64,000 bases of DNA from Bacteroidota bacterium (GCA_023423715.1 JAFAFC010000035.1:7137-71136), one strand, 5' to 3'; numbered from the stretch's first letter, positions 52,776 to 61,770 are shown. Program-made: numbers and translations. The notes: generated by a model from the letters alone, not told the origin.

Positions 52776-54773
52776 ATGGCAACAGCATTAGAAGGAGGTC
52801 ATCATTTTGACACCAAGAAACTTACTTTAATTGGAGTAATTGTATCACTAGGAATTGTATTTGGGGACATTGGGACCTCGCCATTATATGTGATGAAGGC
52901 GATTGTAAATGCTCGAAGCGAAGGTGCGCAAATGCCTTTTGAAGATTATATCGAAGGTGCTTTATCGTGTATTATTTGGACACTTACATTGCAAACAACA
53001 GTGAAATATGTGGTAATTGCACTTCGTGCGGACAATAAAGGGGAAGGTGGAATTCTTTCTTTATATTCGCTTGTCAAGCGAATGAAAAAACGTTGGCTCT
53101 ATCTAGTAGCTATTATTGGAGCAGCGACCTTGGTTGCAGATTCCGTGATTACACCATCGTTAACGGTTATGTCCGCCATTGAAGGGTTGAAGATTTATAA
53201 TCCAGATACGCCAGTTGTTCTTTATACGTTAATTATTCTATTCATCGTATTTGTGGTACAACAATTCGGAACCGCACAAATCGGAAAGTTCTTTGGGCCC
53301 ATTATGATTACGTGGTTTCTAGCTTTAGGAGGATTTGGTGCGATGCATATTTTTGATCATGTTGAAATTATCAAGGCTTTCAATCCAATCTATGCCTACA
53401 ACTTAATCACACATTCGCCAAGTGCAATTGTGATTATGGGAGCGGTTTTCCTTTGTACAACGGGTGCCGAAGCTTTATATTCGGATTTGGGACATTGTGG
53501 AAAATCAAATATCCGTGTGAGTTGGATCTTTGTTAAAATAATGTTGATTTTAAATTATTTAGGTCAAGGTGCTTGGTTATTAGATAATTATCATACCGTT
53601 GTTGCTCAGGGAATCAACCCTTTTTTCGGGATCATGCCATCTTGGGCGGTTTTTCCGGGTGTATTATTAGCGACAATGGCTGCGATTATTGCCAGTCAGG
53701 CGGTGATTACAGGTTCATTTACTATGTTCTCGGAAGCGATGTCAGTTGCCTTTTGGCCAAATCAAAAAATCAATTATCCTAGTGGTGTGAAGGGTCAAAT
53801 GTATATTCCTCGTATTAACTGGGGATTGATGATATTTTGTTTTATCGTGGTTCTTTATTTCCAAAAGTCAGAGCATATGGAAGCTGCGTATGGTTTAACA
53901 ATTACCATTACGATGATTATGACTTCGATATTACTCATTTTTTGGTTGAAACGCCATCGAGTTCATTTTGCTTTCATCGCACTTTTTGCTTTGGTTTATG
54001 GTAGTATTGAACTTGGATTTTTCTACGCCAACGTAATCAAATTCTTTGATGGAGGTTGGTTAACGATGGTTCTTGGAGGGTTTATCGCAGTTTGTATGTA
54101 TGCTTGGTATAATGGACGATTAATTAAAGCGAAATTTGTAAAATTCGTGAAATTCGATTCTTATGTTCCGATTATTAAGGATATGAAATTGGACGAAACC
54201 ATCCCGAAATATGCTACGAATCTTGCTTATTTAAGTAGAGCCAAAAGACAAGACGAAATCGAGTCTAAAATTATTTATTCAATTATTCGTAAGCAACCAA
54301 AACGCGCTGATCATTATTTTATCTTGAGTATTATTAATCAGGAAGAGCCATACACATTTAAATATTATGTGGATGAAATTATGCCGGGTACGATTTATAA
54401 AGTTAATTTCTTGCTTGGATTTAAAATAGATCGTCGTATTAATGAGTATTTTGATCAAGTTCTGAACGATATGATGATGGATGACGAACTTCCTTCAAGA
54501 AGCGGTTACCAATCATTGAGACAGCATAATGTACCGCCAGATTTGAAGTATGTTATTATTGATAATACATACATCAGCGATCGATTGCTTTCCTTGAAAG
54601 AGAAAATTACATTGAATATTTACAATTTCGTGAAAGTTCTAGGAAGTGATGATTTTAAAGCTTGGGGAGTTACGCCGCATAACGTGGTTGTAGAATCGGC
54701 ACCATTGGTGGATTCGTACATGTCGAGCACGCGAATTGAGCAAGTAGATTTCAAAAGACATCATAATTCCTAG
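52776..54773 (+). CDS. kup: KUP family potassium uptake protein
   Basis: A 665-residue transporter: about 12 transmembrane helices in the first 440 residues, then a soluble C-terminal domain. Family motifs include LGIVFGDIGTSPLYVMKAIV, NKGEGGILSLYSLV, DSVITPSLTVMSAIEGL and FCTTGAEALYSDLGHCGK (approximate). It takes up K+ with protons. I start at ATG 52776, since a -7 box at 52741-52748 rules out a longer frame from 52719. No regulatory RNA such as ydaO was seen in the short leader. Confidence 0.92.
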   Translation: MATALEGGHHFDTKKLTLIGVIVSLGIVFGDIGTSPLYVMKAIVNARSEGAQMPFEDYIEGALSCIIWTLTLQTTVKYVVIALRADNKGEGGILSLYSLVKRMKKRWLYLVAIIGAATLVADSVITPSLTVMSAIEGLKIYNPDTPVVLYTLIILFIVFVVQQFGTAQIGKFFGPIMITWFLALGGFGAMHIFDHVEIIKAFNPIYAYNLITHSPSAIVIMGAVFLCTTGAEALYSDLGHCGKSNIRVSWIFVKIMLILNYLGQGAWLLDNYHTVVAQGINPFFGIMPSWAVFPGVLLATMAAIIASQAVITGSFTMFSEAMSVAFWPNQKINYPSGVKGQMYIPRINWGLMIFCFIVVLYFQKSEHMEAAYGLTITITMIMTSILLIFWLKRHRVHFAFIALFALVYGSIELGFFYANVIKFFDGGWLTMVLGGFIAVCMYAWYNGRLIKAKFVKFVKFDSYVPIIKDMKLDETIPKYATNLAYLSRAKRQDEIESKIIYSIIRKQPKRADHYFILSIINQEEPYTFKYYVDEIMPGTIYKVNFLLGFKIDRRINEYFDQVLNDMMMDDELPSRSGYQSLRQHNVPPDLKYVIIDNTYISDRLLSLKEKITLNIYNFVKVLGSDDFKAWGVTPHNVVVESAPLVDSYMSSTRIEQVDFKRHHNS

Positions 54774-54801
54774 ACAAGGTTTCTATTTCTCCAAAAATCA
54801 G

Positions 54802-54809
54802 TATTTTTG
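54802..54809 (+). promoter_or_regulatory. -7 box TATTTTTG of the Fur-family gene
   Basis: Exact TAnnTTTG match 12 bp before ATG 54822. A TTG at 54807 lies within it and cannot be the start. Confidence 0.6.
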
Positions 54810-54821
54810 TATCTTTATAGC

Positions 54822-55301
54822 ATGGCAATGGATACGAAACAGAAAGATTCAGATATAAAGGTGATCAAAGAAGTGTTGAGACAGTATTTACAGGATAACA
54901 AATTCCGTAATACGCCTGAACGATACACGATTTTAGAGGAAATTTATAATCTAGAACACCATTTTAATGTAGATGATTTGTATTTAATCATGATGAAGAA
55001 AAAATATCATGTTTCTAAAGCAACCATCTACAACACGATTGAGATATTTTTGGACGCTGGACTTATCAGAAAACATCAGTTTGGTGAGAAGACTTTGACT
55101 TCTTCTTCCTATGAAAAATCCTATTTTGATAAACAACATGACCATTTGGTGGTGTACAAAAAGGATTCGGATAAGGAGATTGAAGAAATCATTGAGTTTT
55201 GCGATCCAAGAATTCAAGGGATTAAAGAAGCTATTGAAGAAGCTTTTGGTGTACAAATTGATACCCACTCTTTATATTTCTACGGAACTAAGAAAGAGTA
55301 A
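54822..55301 (+). CDS. Fur family transcriptional regulator lacking the CxxC zinc pair
   Basis: A 159-residue Fur/PerR-type protein. The winged-helix domain is intact: FRNTPERYTILEEIY, HHFNVDDLYLIM, VSKATIYNTIEIFLDAGLI (recognition helix). The regulatory metal motif HDH is present (KQHDHLVV), as is the C-terminal histidine (DTHSLYF). However the CxxC pair that normally follows HDH is missing: the segment reads VVYKKDSDKEIEEIIEF. Fur usually represses iron-uptake genes with Fe2+. Without the structural zinc site its metal response may differ. It is coupled to the OstA-like gene by a 1-bp TAATG overlap. Confidence 0.85.
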   Translation: MAMDTKQKDSDIKVIKEVLRQYLQDNKFRNTPERYTILEEIYNLEHHFNVDDLYLIMMKKKYHVSKATIYNTIEIFLDAGLIRKHQFGEKTLTSSSYEKSYFDKQHDHLVVYKKDSDKEIEEIIEFCDPRIQGIKEAIEEAFGVQIDTHSLYFYGTKKE

Positions 55302-57040
55302 TGAAATACCTTCTTTTTTTATTTTTACTTTTCAGTACGTCTGCTTTTGCTCAGGTTAATCCTCAGCCAAAAACTCCCGTGCAGAGAGATCCTTTTTTAC
55401 AAAAGAAACCGGATGCCAAGCAGCCTACGGAAATGATTAAGCATGTGCATTCCGATCGTTTTGGTGTGAGTAAAGATCGATACGATGGTAATCCTAATTT
55501 TACAGGAAGTGTCGTTTTCGAACATAAAGGCTCCACTTTATATGCGGATGATGTGGTTTTGTACAGTGAAGAAAACTTCATTAAAGCGTATGGAAATGTG
55601 AAGTTGGTGAATGCCGATGGTTCCGTGATTACAGCTCAAGAAATGGAGTATGACGGAAATACAGAACGTGGTGTTGCTAGAAAAAATGTGGTTCTTACCG
55701 ATCCAAAGCAAACGATCAAGACGGAAACACTTTACTACGAACGTCAAACCAACAAAGCGTATTTCAATACGGGTGGAACGATTACTGATGCTCAAAATAC
55801 GATGTACACGAAGTCTGCGGTGTACAATGTTTCTACGAAGTTGATTGATTTTACGGGTGATGTTCGAATTGATAATCCAAAATATTTAGTTGAAGGAGTT
55901 AATATCCTTCATAATCAAAATACCAACGTATCAACGTTTACGGGGCCAACAACGATTTATGACAAAGCAAATCGTTTGAATAAAATTTATACTGAAGAGG
56001 GAACGTTCAATCAGAATACCGACGAAGTTTTTCTAAAAAAGAATTCCATCGTTTATTACAACAATAAAAAATTAACTGGAAACACCATTTATTTCAACCG
56101 AAATTCGGGTTATGGAAATGCAAAAGGCGATGTAACTTTGGATGATCCGCAAGAAAATAGATACATCAAAGGCGGTTATGGTGAAGTTTGGCAAAAAACG
56201 GATTCTGCGGTTGTGACGGAGAAGCCGTACGCCGTTAAGATTTTTACTAAAGATTCCATGTATTTCGCAGCCGAAAAATTTATCACCTATCAAAAGCTTG
56301 ATTCGGCAAATCCTCAAAAAAAATTAAGTTTCCTAAGAGCGTTTAAAAAAGCAAGAATGTACAAATCCAATGCTCAAGCTCGTGCAGATTCTCTAAGTTT
56401 CAACGAAACGGATGGAATTATGCATTTGGATGGAAAACCAATTTTGTGGAGCGGTTTTAAACAAGTTACGGGTGAAAAAATCGAAGCGTATTTTAATACG
56501 CAAACCGAGAATTTGGACTCTCTGAAAGTCATCAACAATGCAATTGCGATTAGCAAAGTGGATAGTTTGAATAATTTGGATGAGTTTGATCAAGTGAAAG
56601 GAAAACTGATGCATCTTATTTTTGAAAATGATCAAATAAAACAAGCGAATGTTATCGGGAATGCCCAAGCAATAACGTATGCGGATGACGTGGATGCGAA
56701 AACCAATAAAAAATCGAGAATTGGAATCAACCTAGCAACATGCGGAAAAATCGTCGCTGATTTTGAAGAGAAAAAAATCCAGATTGTTTCGTGTAATATC
56801 GGTTCCAATGGGGAAATGATCCCAATGAGTTTGGTTTCCAAAGAAAAACGGTTTTTTCCAGATTTTAATTGGAATACAACCGATCGACTGAAAACTTGGC
56901 GCGATATTTTTGTGGAATCACCGAATTATCCTGCTACAATTTACGAATCTAAAAACGAGCTTTTCGATCAAGCTCAAGACAAAATAAAGAAAGAAAAAGA
57001 GAAAGAAGAAGCGAAAAAACCGAAACGAGTTCGTAAGTAA
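55301..57040 (+). CDS. OstA-like (LptA/LptD-N) LPS-transport protein
   Basis: A 579-residue exported protein (signal near LFSTSAFAQVN). It is dominated by OstA/LptA beta-jellyroll strands: TLYADDVVLYSEENFIKAYGNVKLV, QEMEYDGNTERGVARKNVVL, TLYYERQTNKAYFNTGGT, and so on through about residue 300, with another set near 380-480. A Lys/Glu-rich tail ends the protein. Such proteins carry LPS across the periplasm as part of the Lpt bridge. Coupled to the Fur-family gene upstream by 1 bp; a class III aminotransferase follows. Confidence 0.85.
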   Translation: MKYLLFLFLLFSTSAFAQVNPQPKTPVQRDPFLQKKPDAKQPTEMIKHVHSDRFGVSKDRYDGNPNFTGSVVFEHKGSTLYADDVVLYSEENFIKAYGNVKLVNADGSVITAQEMEYDGNTERGVARKNVVLTDPKQTIKTETLYYERQTNKAYFNTGGTITDAQNTMYTKSAVYNVSTKLIDFTGDVRIDNPKYLVEGVNILHNQNTNVSTFTGPTTIYDKANRLNKIYTEEGTFNQNTDEVFLKKNSIVYYNNKKLTGNTIYFNRNSGYGNAKGDVTLDDPQENRYIKGGYGEVWQKTDSAVVTEKPYAVKIFTKDSMYFAAEKFITYQKLDSANPQKKLSFLRAFKKARMYKSNAQARADSLSFNETDGIMHLDGKPILWSGFKQVTGEKIEAYFNTQTENLDSLKVINNAIAISKVDSLNNLDEFDQVKGKLMHLIFENDQIKQANVIGNAQAITYADDVDAKTNKKSRIGINLATCGKIVADFEEKKIQIVSCNIGSNGEMIPMSLVSKEKRFFPDFNWNTTDRLKTWRDIFVESPNYPATIYESKNELFDQAQDKIKKEKEKEEAKKPKRVRK

Positions 57041-57096
57041 CGAGGTTTTTGCTAACTATTTTCTATCCTTTTCTTTTGCTATTCAATTTTACTAAA

Positions 57097-58275
57097 ATGA
57101 ATACGAAATCAGATTTTTTTACCTACCAAGCGCAAACAACGCCGTTTGCTGCGGGTTTCGAAGTGGAGAAAGCTTCAGGAAGTTATATTTATGGAAAAGA
57201 CGGCCGAAAATACTTGGACTTTGTTGCCGGTGTTTCTGCTAATACATTGGGACATTCGCATCCAAAAGTCGTTCAAGCCATCAAAGATCAGGCAGATTCG
57301 TATTTGCATGTCATGGTTTATGGCGAATATGCTCAAGAGAAACCAGTTGAGTTATGTCGACTTTTAGCGGAAGGAACGCCTGAGCCTTTAGAAGTTACGT
57401 ATTTGGTGAATTCTGGTGCGGAAGCTATTGATGGCGCGTTGAAATTAGCAAAGCGATATACAGGTCGTGAGCAAATTATCTCGATGGTTGATTCGTATCA
57501 CGGAAATACACATGGTGCACTTTCGGTTTCAGGGAATGAAACGCATAAGCGGGAATTTCGTCCTTTGCTTCCGATGGTTGATTTTATTCAATTCAATGAT
57601 GAATCCGAATTCGAGAAAATTACAGAAAAAACAGCCTGTGTTATTGCAGAAACCATTCAAGGTGCTGCTGGTTTTTTAGTTCCCAATCAAGACTATTTCA
57701 AAAAACTAAAGGCGCGTTGCGAAGAAGTTGGTGCGTTGCTTATTTTAGATGAAATTCAACCAGGATTTGGACGTACGGGAAAATTATTTTCGTTTGAACA
57801 CTTCGATATGGTTCCGGATATTCTTGTTATGGGAAAAGGAATGGGCGGTGGAGTGCCAGTTGGCGCATTCATGAGTTCTAAAGAAATTATGCAATCACTT
57901 TCACATTCACCGAAGTTAGGTCATATCACGACGTTTGGTGGGAATCCGTTAATTGCAGCTTCTTCTTTGGCGACATTACAAGAGGTTCTAGATTCCGGTT
58001 TAATGAATGAGGTTGATCGCAAGGAGCAACTTTTTCGATCCTATTTAAAACATCCAAAAATCGAAAACATTAACGGATTAGGTTTGATGTTAGCGGTGAA
58101 TCTTGGTTCGCCAGAATATACACTTCAAGTAGCTAAGCGTTGTATGGAAGAAGGACTTATCGTTTTCTGGCAACTTTATAGAAATGAGTATTTACGAATT
58201 TCGCCACCATTAACGATTTCGGAGGAAGAAATTAAAGAAGGTTGTGATATTATACTTAAAATTTTAAGCGAGTAA
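57097..58275 (+). CDS. Class III (ornithine/GABA-type) PLP aminotransferase
   Basis: A 392-residue fold-type I PLP enzyme. It opens QTTPFAAGFEVEKASGSYIYGKDGRKYLDF (in part), with VNSGAEAIDGALKLAKRYTGR (cofactor loop), LILDEIQPGFGRTGKLF (Asp binding the pyridine nitrogen), the PLP lysine in VMGKGMGGGVPVG and THFGGNPL-like TTFGGNPLIAA. Acetylornithine, ornithine or GABA are possible substrates; flavobacterial homologues are named aspartate aminotransferase family protein. I use ATG 57097; an upstream start at 57049 adds only a hydrophobic stub. Confidence 0.88.
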   Translation: MNTKSDFFTYQAQTTPFAAGFEVEKASGSYIYGKDGRKYLDFVAGVSANTLGHSHPKVVQAIKDQADSYLHVMVYGEYAQEKPVELCRLLAEGTPEPLEVTYLVNSGAEAIDGALKLAKRYTGREQIISMVDSYHGNTHGALSVSGNETHKREFRPLLPMVDFIQFNDESEFEKITEKTACVIAETIQGAAGFLVPNQDYFKKLKARCEEVGALLILDEIQPGFGRTGKLFSFEHFDMVPDILVMGKGMGGGVPVGAFMSSKEIMQSLSHSPKLGHITTFGGNPLIAASSLATLQEVLDSGLMNEVDRKEQLFRSYLKHPKIENINGLGLMLAVNLGSPEYTLQVAKRCMEEGLIVFWQLYRNEYLRISPPLTISEEEIKEGCDIILKILSE

Positions 58276-58355
58276 GGCAACAAAAATCATTTTTTCATAG
58301 TGCGTATTTCCGAAATTAATTTATATATTGCGGCTCAATAAAAATTATAGGAAGT

Positions 58356-58742
58356 ATGTCGAAAACGAAAGTGCATTACGAATATCCAATGCATTGTCTT
58401 TCAGAGATTTTGTATGAATACTTGGCGAGCGCTGAAGGCTTGTCCGAGTGGTTTTCAGATGAGGTGGTAGAGAAGGGAGACGATTTTTATTTTACTTGGG
58501 GCGGAGGTCACACAGAAAAGGCAACCTTGATTAGGTACAAGCCAGAAAGTTTTGTGCGTTTCCGTTGGGAAGAGGATGAAGGAACTAAGAATTTTTTCGA
58601 GATGACAATTGTTATCGACGAAATTACAGAAGATTTAGCTTTAAATATTACAGATTTCTGCGATCCAGGAGATGAAGAGCAGAACAAAATTTATTGGGAT
58701 AATCTTATCGAAAACCTTCGAATAAAACTAGGAGCAGGATAA
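58356..58742 (+). CDS. START-like domain protein
   Basis: A 128-residue protein of the SRPBCC/START-like group found in Bacteroidota. It has EYPMHCLSEILYEYLASAEGLSEWFSD at the start, FTWGGGHTEKATL, VRFRWEEDEG and ITDFCDPGDEEQNK. The fold binds hydrophobic ligands, but the ligand is unknown. It ends at a hairpin terminator and precedes a class IV aminotransferase gene, a pairing I recognise in the phylum. Confidence 0.85.
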   Translation: MSKTKVHYEYPMHCLSEILYEYLASAEGLSEWFSDEVVEKGDDFYFTWGGGHTEKATLIRYKPESFVRFRWEEDEGTKNFFEMTIVIDEITEDLALNITDFCDPGDEEQNKIYWDNLIENLRIKLGAG

Positions 58743-58757
58743 AAAATAATACAAAGG

Positions 58758-58790
58758 ATGAACGAATGAAAATTCGTTCATTATTTTTAA
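58758..58790 (+). terminator. Terminator hairpin with GAAA tetraloop after the START-like gene
   Basis: Perfect 10-bp stem ATGAACGAAT/ATTCGTTCAT (58758-58767 with 58772-58781) closed by GAAA and followed by TATTTTTA. A start codon at 58766 lies in the hairpin and is not the start of the next gene. Confidence 0.75.
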
Positions 58791-58795
58791 TAGCT

Positions 58796-59605
58796 ATGCA
58801 AGATTTTACAATTTCAGAAAATTTTTCACCAATCAATAGAGCGTTTTTATACGGGGACGCGGTAAGTGTTGCTTTTTTTGTTCGCAATGGAGCAATCATT
58901 ATGGCGGAAGAATCCTATTTCTTCCTAATGGCATCTATGCGTAAAATGCGTATGAATATTCCGTTGACGTACACGCTTGAGTATTTTCAAAATTTGGTGC
59001 AAAAAGAAATTAACGATTTTCAATTCGAAAATGGGATTATTGAGTTTTTTGCTTTTCGTGAAGCCGATGATTCATCTTTGGAAAAAGGAAATGTAGGTTA
59101 CGTGTTGAAGCGCAATTCATTACAAGATATTCTTCAAGTTCAAGGAAATTATGAACTGGATATTTTGAAGGAAATAAACGTGAATACAAGTTTGTTAAGC
59201 AACATTAGAACGCACTGTCCAGAAAATGTATACGCTTCGATTTACGCGAAAGAAAATGATTTGGATGAAGTGATAATGTTGAATCCTAGTAAACGAATTG
59301 CGCGGTCTATTTCGGGGAATTTAATGTTTTTACAAGACGGTAAGATCAAAGTTCCAAAACAATCCGAAGGTGCGTTTATTTCGCCTCTAATGGAGAATTT
59401 TGTTACGTTTTTAAGCAAGCAGAACTTTGCGGAAGTAGAAGAAGTAGAAATGGTTGCTTTCGAATCTCAAAAAGCAGAAGAAATCTTGTTGATTTCAGAT
59501 GTTAAAGGATTGTTTTCAGTAACGAAAATTAGAAATAGAGAATTCAAGTTTGAGATCTTCTCGAATTGGATTCAGCAATGGCAAGCGTCTTTTGAGACGG
59601 CTTAA
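58796..59605 (+). CDS. Aminotransferase class IV-like protein, catalytic lysine not evident
   Basis: A 269-residue protein from ATG 58796. The class IV fold is seen in NRAFLYGDAVSVAFFVRNGAI and in LDEVIMLNPSKRIARSISGNLMF. At the place where the PLP-binding lysine is expected (K-T-x-N-Y in active members) the sequence reads NIRTHCPENVYAS, with arginine where lysine should be. The glutamate of the vaE-x-t-x-N motif also reads Arg (IARSISGN). So the enzyme may be inactive or use PLP differently. Partner of the START-like gene; function unknown. Confidence 0.7.
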   Translation: MQDFTISENFSPINRAFLYGDAVSVAFFVRNGAIIMAEESYFFLMASMRKMRMNIPLTYTLEYFQNLVQKEINDFQFENGIIEFFAFREADDSSLEKGNVGYVLKRNSLQDILQVQGNYELDILKEINVNTSLLSNIRTHCPENVYASIYAKENDLDEVIMLNPSKRIARSISGNLMFLQDGKIKVPKQSEGAFISPLMENFVTFLSKQNFAEVEEVEMVAFESQKAEEILLISDVKGLFSVTKIRNREFKFEIFSNWIQQWQASFETA

Positions 59606-59611
59606 ATTGAC

Positions 59612-59656
59612 AAGCCCGATAAATAACCGTTTTGCAGTCGTTTATCGGGCTTTAGT
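59612..59656 (+). terminator. Long-stem hairpin after the class IV aminotransferase-like gene
   Basis: Perfect 12-bp stem AAGCCCGATAAA/TTTATCGGGCTT (59612-59623 with 59641-59652), 17-nt loop, weak T-tract. Confidence 0.65.
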
Positions 59657-59825
59657 CCCTTAATATGGAAATTTACTAGGGGTTTCTAAATTATTGCGAT
59701 TTCCATTTTTTTACTTCATTTAGCGTTTCATTTCTAAACTCAAATCGCATGTCAAAGGAAGTGATTTTATCGTTAAGAAAAATCTAAGTGATTGCTAAAT
59801 TGTGTTAAAGTTTTTCACTAAAAAC

Positions 59826-60374
59826 TTAGTTCATCGAAATATCTTCCGGACTATTCGCCCAAATCAGAAATTCTCCACCCAAATTTTGCATAATCTTTTT
59901 CCAAAGATTTTGATCATTTTCCGAGGTATAATCCATGTTGTAGAGTTCTACGACCGTCCAAAATTTTTGTTTGATTTCGTTTTCCAATTGTTGAGCGGTC
60001 CAGCCGGAGTAGCCAGAGAAAACTTTAATTTCTTCAAGTGAAATTTTATCTTCTAAAACTTGAGCTATGATGGTTTCCAGGTCTTCGGTTACGTAGTAAT
60101 TATCCATGAATTCCATGAAGGATTCGGTTTCGGGCTTTCCTTTTGCGAGAATGAAAATTTTATCATTTTCAACCGGACCACCTTCGAAAATTTCCACTTT
60201 AAATCCTACTTTTTCTTCGATTCGTAAGCTTACATTTTTGTTCATTTTGTTTAAAATTAAGCCAAATGCGCCATTCTCGTCATGATTGATGACAAGAACG
60301 ACCGAGCGAGAAAATATGTCTCCCGAAATATCGGGCGTGGAAATTAAAATTTTACCTTTGTAGGAATAACTCAT
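59826..60374 (-). CDS. YqgE/AlgH family protein
   Basis: A 182-residue protein with the family start SYKGKILISTPDISGDIFSRSVVLVINHDENGAFGLILN (in part), the GGPVENDKIFILAKG block and VFSGYSGWTAQQLENEI. The fold is known from structures, the function is not; AlgH was first noted in alginate regulation. I start it at ATG 60374, which gives the conserved MSYSYKGK; a longer frame to 60515 runs through the divergent pdxH. Confidence 0.88.
   Translation of the reverse strand: MSYSYKGKILISTPDISGDIFSRSVVLVINHDENGAFGLILNKMNKNVSLRIEEKVGFKVEIFEGGPVENDKIFILAKGKPETESFMEFMDNYYVTEDLETIIAQVLEDKISLEEIKVFSGYSGWTAQQLENEIKQKFWTVVELYNMDYTSENDQNLWKKIMQNLGGEFLIWANSPEDISMN
60353..60360 (+). promoter_or_regulatory. 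-7 box TACCTTTG of pdxH, inside the yqgE coding start
   Basis: Exact TAnnTTTG match 34 bp before the pdxH ATG. It lies within codons of the divergent YqgE gene. Confidence 0.5.
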
Positions 60375-60377
60375 ACT

Positions 60378-60385
60378 CAAAAATA
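60378..60385 (-). promoter_or_regulatory. -7 box TATTTTTG of the YqgE gene, 3 bp from the ATG
   Basis: Exact TAnnTTTG match on the minus strand with only 3 bp before ATG 60374. It implies a near leaderless message, and it lies in the leader of pdxH. Confidence 0.45.
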
Positions 60386-60394
60386 TAAAATAAT

Positions 60395-61039
60395 ATGGAA
60401 AATCTTCATGACCACCGTAAAGTTTATGCAAAATCCGAACTTTTGGAGTCTGAAATTCGAGAAAATCCGATCGAGCAGTTTCGAGATTGGTTTTTAGAGG
60501 CGGATGAAAATGCAATGATTTCGGAAGCCAATGCGATGGCGGTTTCTACGGTAGAAGCAGATTCGTGCCCAAGAACTCGAATGGTTTTGTTGAAGGCATA
60601 CACGCATGAAGGATTTATATTTTATACCAATTATGACAGTAAAAAAGGCAAAGCGATTGAGAAAAATCCACATGCTTGTCTCCATTTTTTCTGGCCTATT
60701 TTGGAACGTCAAATCATTATCAAAGCGAAATTAGAAAAGCTTGCTCCGAATTTGAGTGATGGTTATTTTTTACAGCGACCACGTGGTAGTCAGCTGGGAG
60801 CGCTGGTTTCGCATCAAAGTTCCGAAATTCCGAATCGGGAGTTTTTGGAAAATGAGTTACAGGATTTAGAAAAGTCTTGGGAAGGAAAAGAAATTGAGCG
60901 CCCTGACTATTGGGGAGGTTATTTAGCTAAACCGTACGAGATTGAATTTTGGCAAGGGCGTCCCAATCGTTTGCATGATCGTATTTTGTATTCTTTGCAA
61001 GAAGATTACGATTGGAAAGTAACAAGATTGTCACCATAA
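60395..61039 (+). CDS. pdxH: Pyridoxamine 5'-phosphate oxidase
   Basis: A 214-residue FMN flavoprotein of usual length. FMN and PLP contacts are visible in PRTRMVLLKAYTHEGFIFYTNYDSKKG (in part), RQIIIKAKLEKL, SRPRGSQLGA-like QRPRGSQLGALVSHQSS, and the C-terminal EFWQGRPNRLHDRI. It oxidises pyridoxamine or pyridoxine 5'-phosphate to PLP. It is divergent from yqgE with 20 bp between start codons. Confidence 0.95.
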   Translation: MENLHDHRKVYAKSELLESEIRENPIEQFRDWFLEADENAMISEANAMAVSTVEADSCPRTRMVLLKAYTHEGFIFYTNYDSKKGKAIEKNPHACLHFFWPILERQIIIKAKLEKLAPNLSDGYFLQRPRGSQLGALVSHQSSEIPNREFLENELQDLEKSWEGKEIERPDYWGGYLAKPYEIEFWQGRPNRLHDRILYSLQEDYDWKVTRLSP

Positions 61040-61045
61040 AACATA

Positions 61046-61080
61046 AAAAAAACCTCGTATAAAACGAGGTTTCTTTTTTA
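61046..61080. terminator. Bidirectional terminator between pdxH and the HU gene
   Basis: Stem AAACCTCGT/ACGAGGTTT (61050-61058 with 61064-61072) with A-run before and T-run after, between convergent genes. Confidence 0.9.
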
Positions 61081-61094
61081 TAATAATCGAATGA

Positions 61095-61385
61095 TTATTT
61101 TTTCTTAGCTCCAGCAACTGCTCCAGCAAGATCAGCACCAGCTTTAAACTTAGCAACTTTCTTAGCAGCAATTTTGATTGGTTTTTTTGTAGCAGGGTTG
61201 ATACCTTGTCTAGCAGCTCTTTCAGCTACAGAGAAAGTTCCGAATCCTACTAGAGATACTTTTCCGTCTTTTTTCTTCAAAGTAGAAGTTACGTTAGAGA
61301 TAAAAGATTCTAAAGCCGCTTTAGCTGCTACTTTAGTGATTCCTGCATCCTTTGCAATTGCGTCGATTAATTCAGACTTGTTCAT
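61095..61385 (-). CDS. HU family DNA-binding protein
   Basis: A 96-residue HU/IHF-type protein: MNKSELIDAIAKDAGITKVAAKAALESF start (helical dimer part), VSLVGFGTFSV and the DNA-grasping arm RAARQGINPATKKPIKI. It bends and packs DNA as a dimer. The tail after the HU fold is alanine/glycine/lysine rich (LAGAVAGAKKK). A well-formed promoter lies upstream with a leader of about 40 nt. Confidence 0.95.
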   Translation of the reverse strand: MNKSELIDAIAKDAGITKVAAKAALESFISNVTSTLKKKDGKVSLVGFGTFSVAERAARQGINPATKKPIKIAAKKVAKFKAGADLAGAVAGAKKK

Positions 61386-61429
61386 AATTTTTAAATTAAA
61401 AAGTTAGTGTGTTGATTATCTTATAATAA

Positions 61430-61460
61430 CAAATATAAAACAAATTTCATATTGTGCAAA
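61430..61460 (-). promoter_or_regulatory. Promoter of the HU gene (TTTG-N19-TATATTTG)
   Basis: Both Bacteroidota elements are exact on the minus strand: -33 TTTG (61457-61460) and -7 TATATTTG (61430-61437), 19 bp apart. It is the best promoter in the window. Confidence 0.8.
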
Positions 61461-61770
61461 TTTTTTTACAAAAAAGCGAATATGTTATAGCGTTTATTCC
61501 TTTTTTATTGAAAACTAATAATAGTACTTTGCACGTAAATATCGCTTTTGTAGGCATCCAATATTATGCCAACTGCCTTGTATTAAGGTGTTTTTAAACT
61601 TTTGTTTAATTTATAAGTCTAATTGCGAATTCCTTAATTTTTATCGATAATGATGTGATTTTGCTTTATTGTTGAAAATTAGATAAATAAAGGATTTTTA
61701 TGGGAAGTTTTCCTCAATGAATTTGCTTTTGAAAAAAATCTATTTTTTCGTAGTAAAACAAATAAATTCT
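61461..61770. other. Non-coding gap between the HU and panD promoters
   Basis: About 310 AT-rich bases between divergent promoters with no plausible gene. A weak hairpin GGCAT/ATGCC spans the sequence near 61552-61570. I see no riboswitch, tRNA or repeat. Confidence 0.5.
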
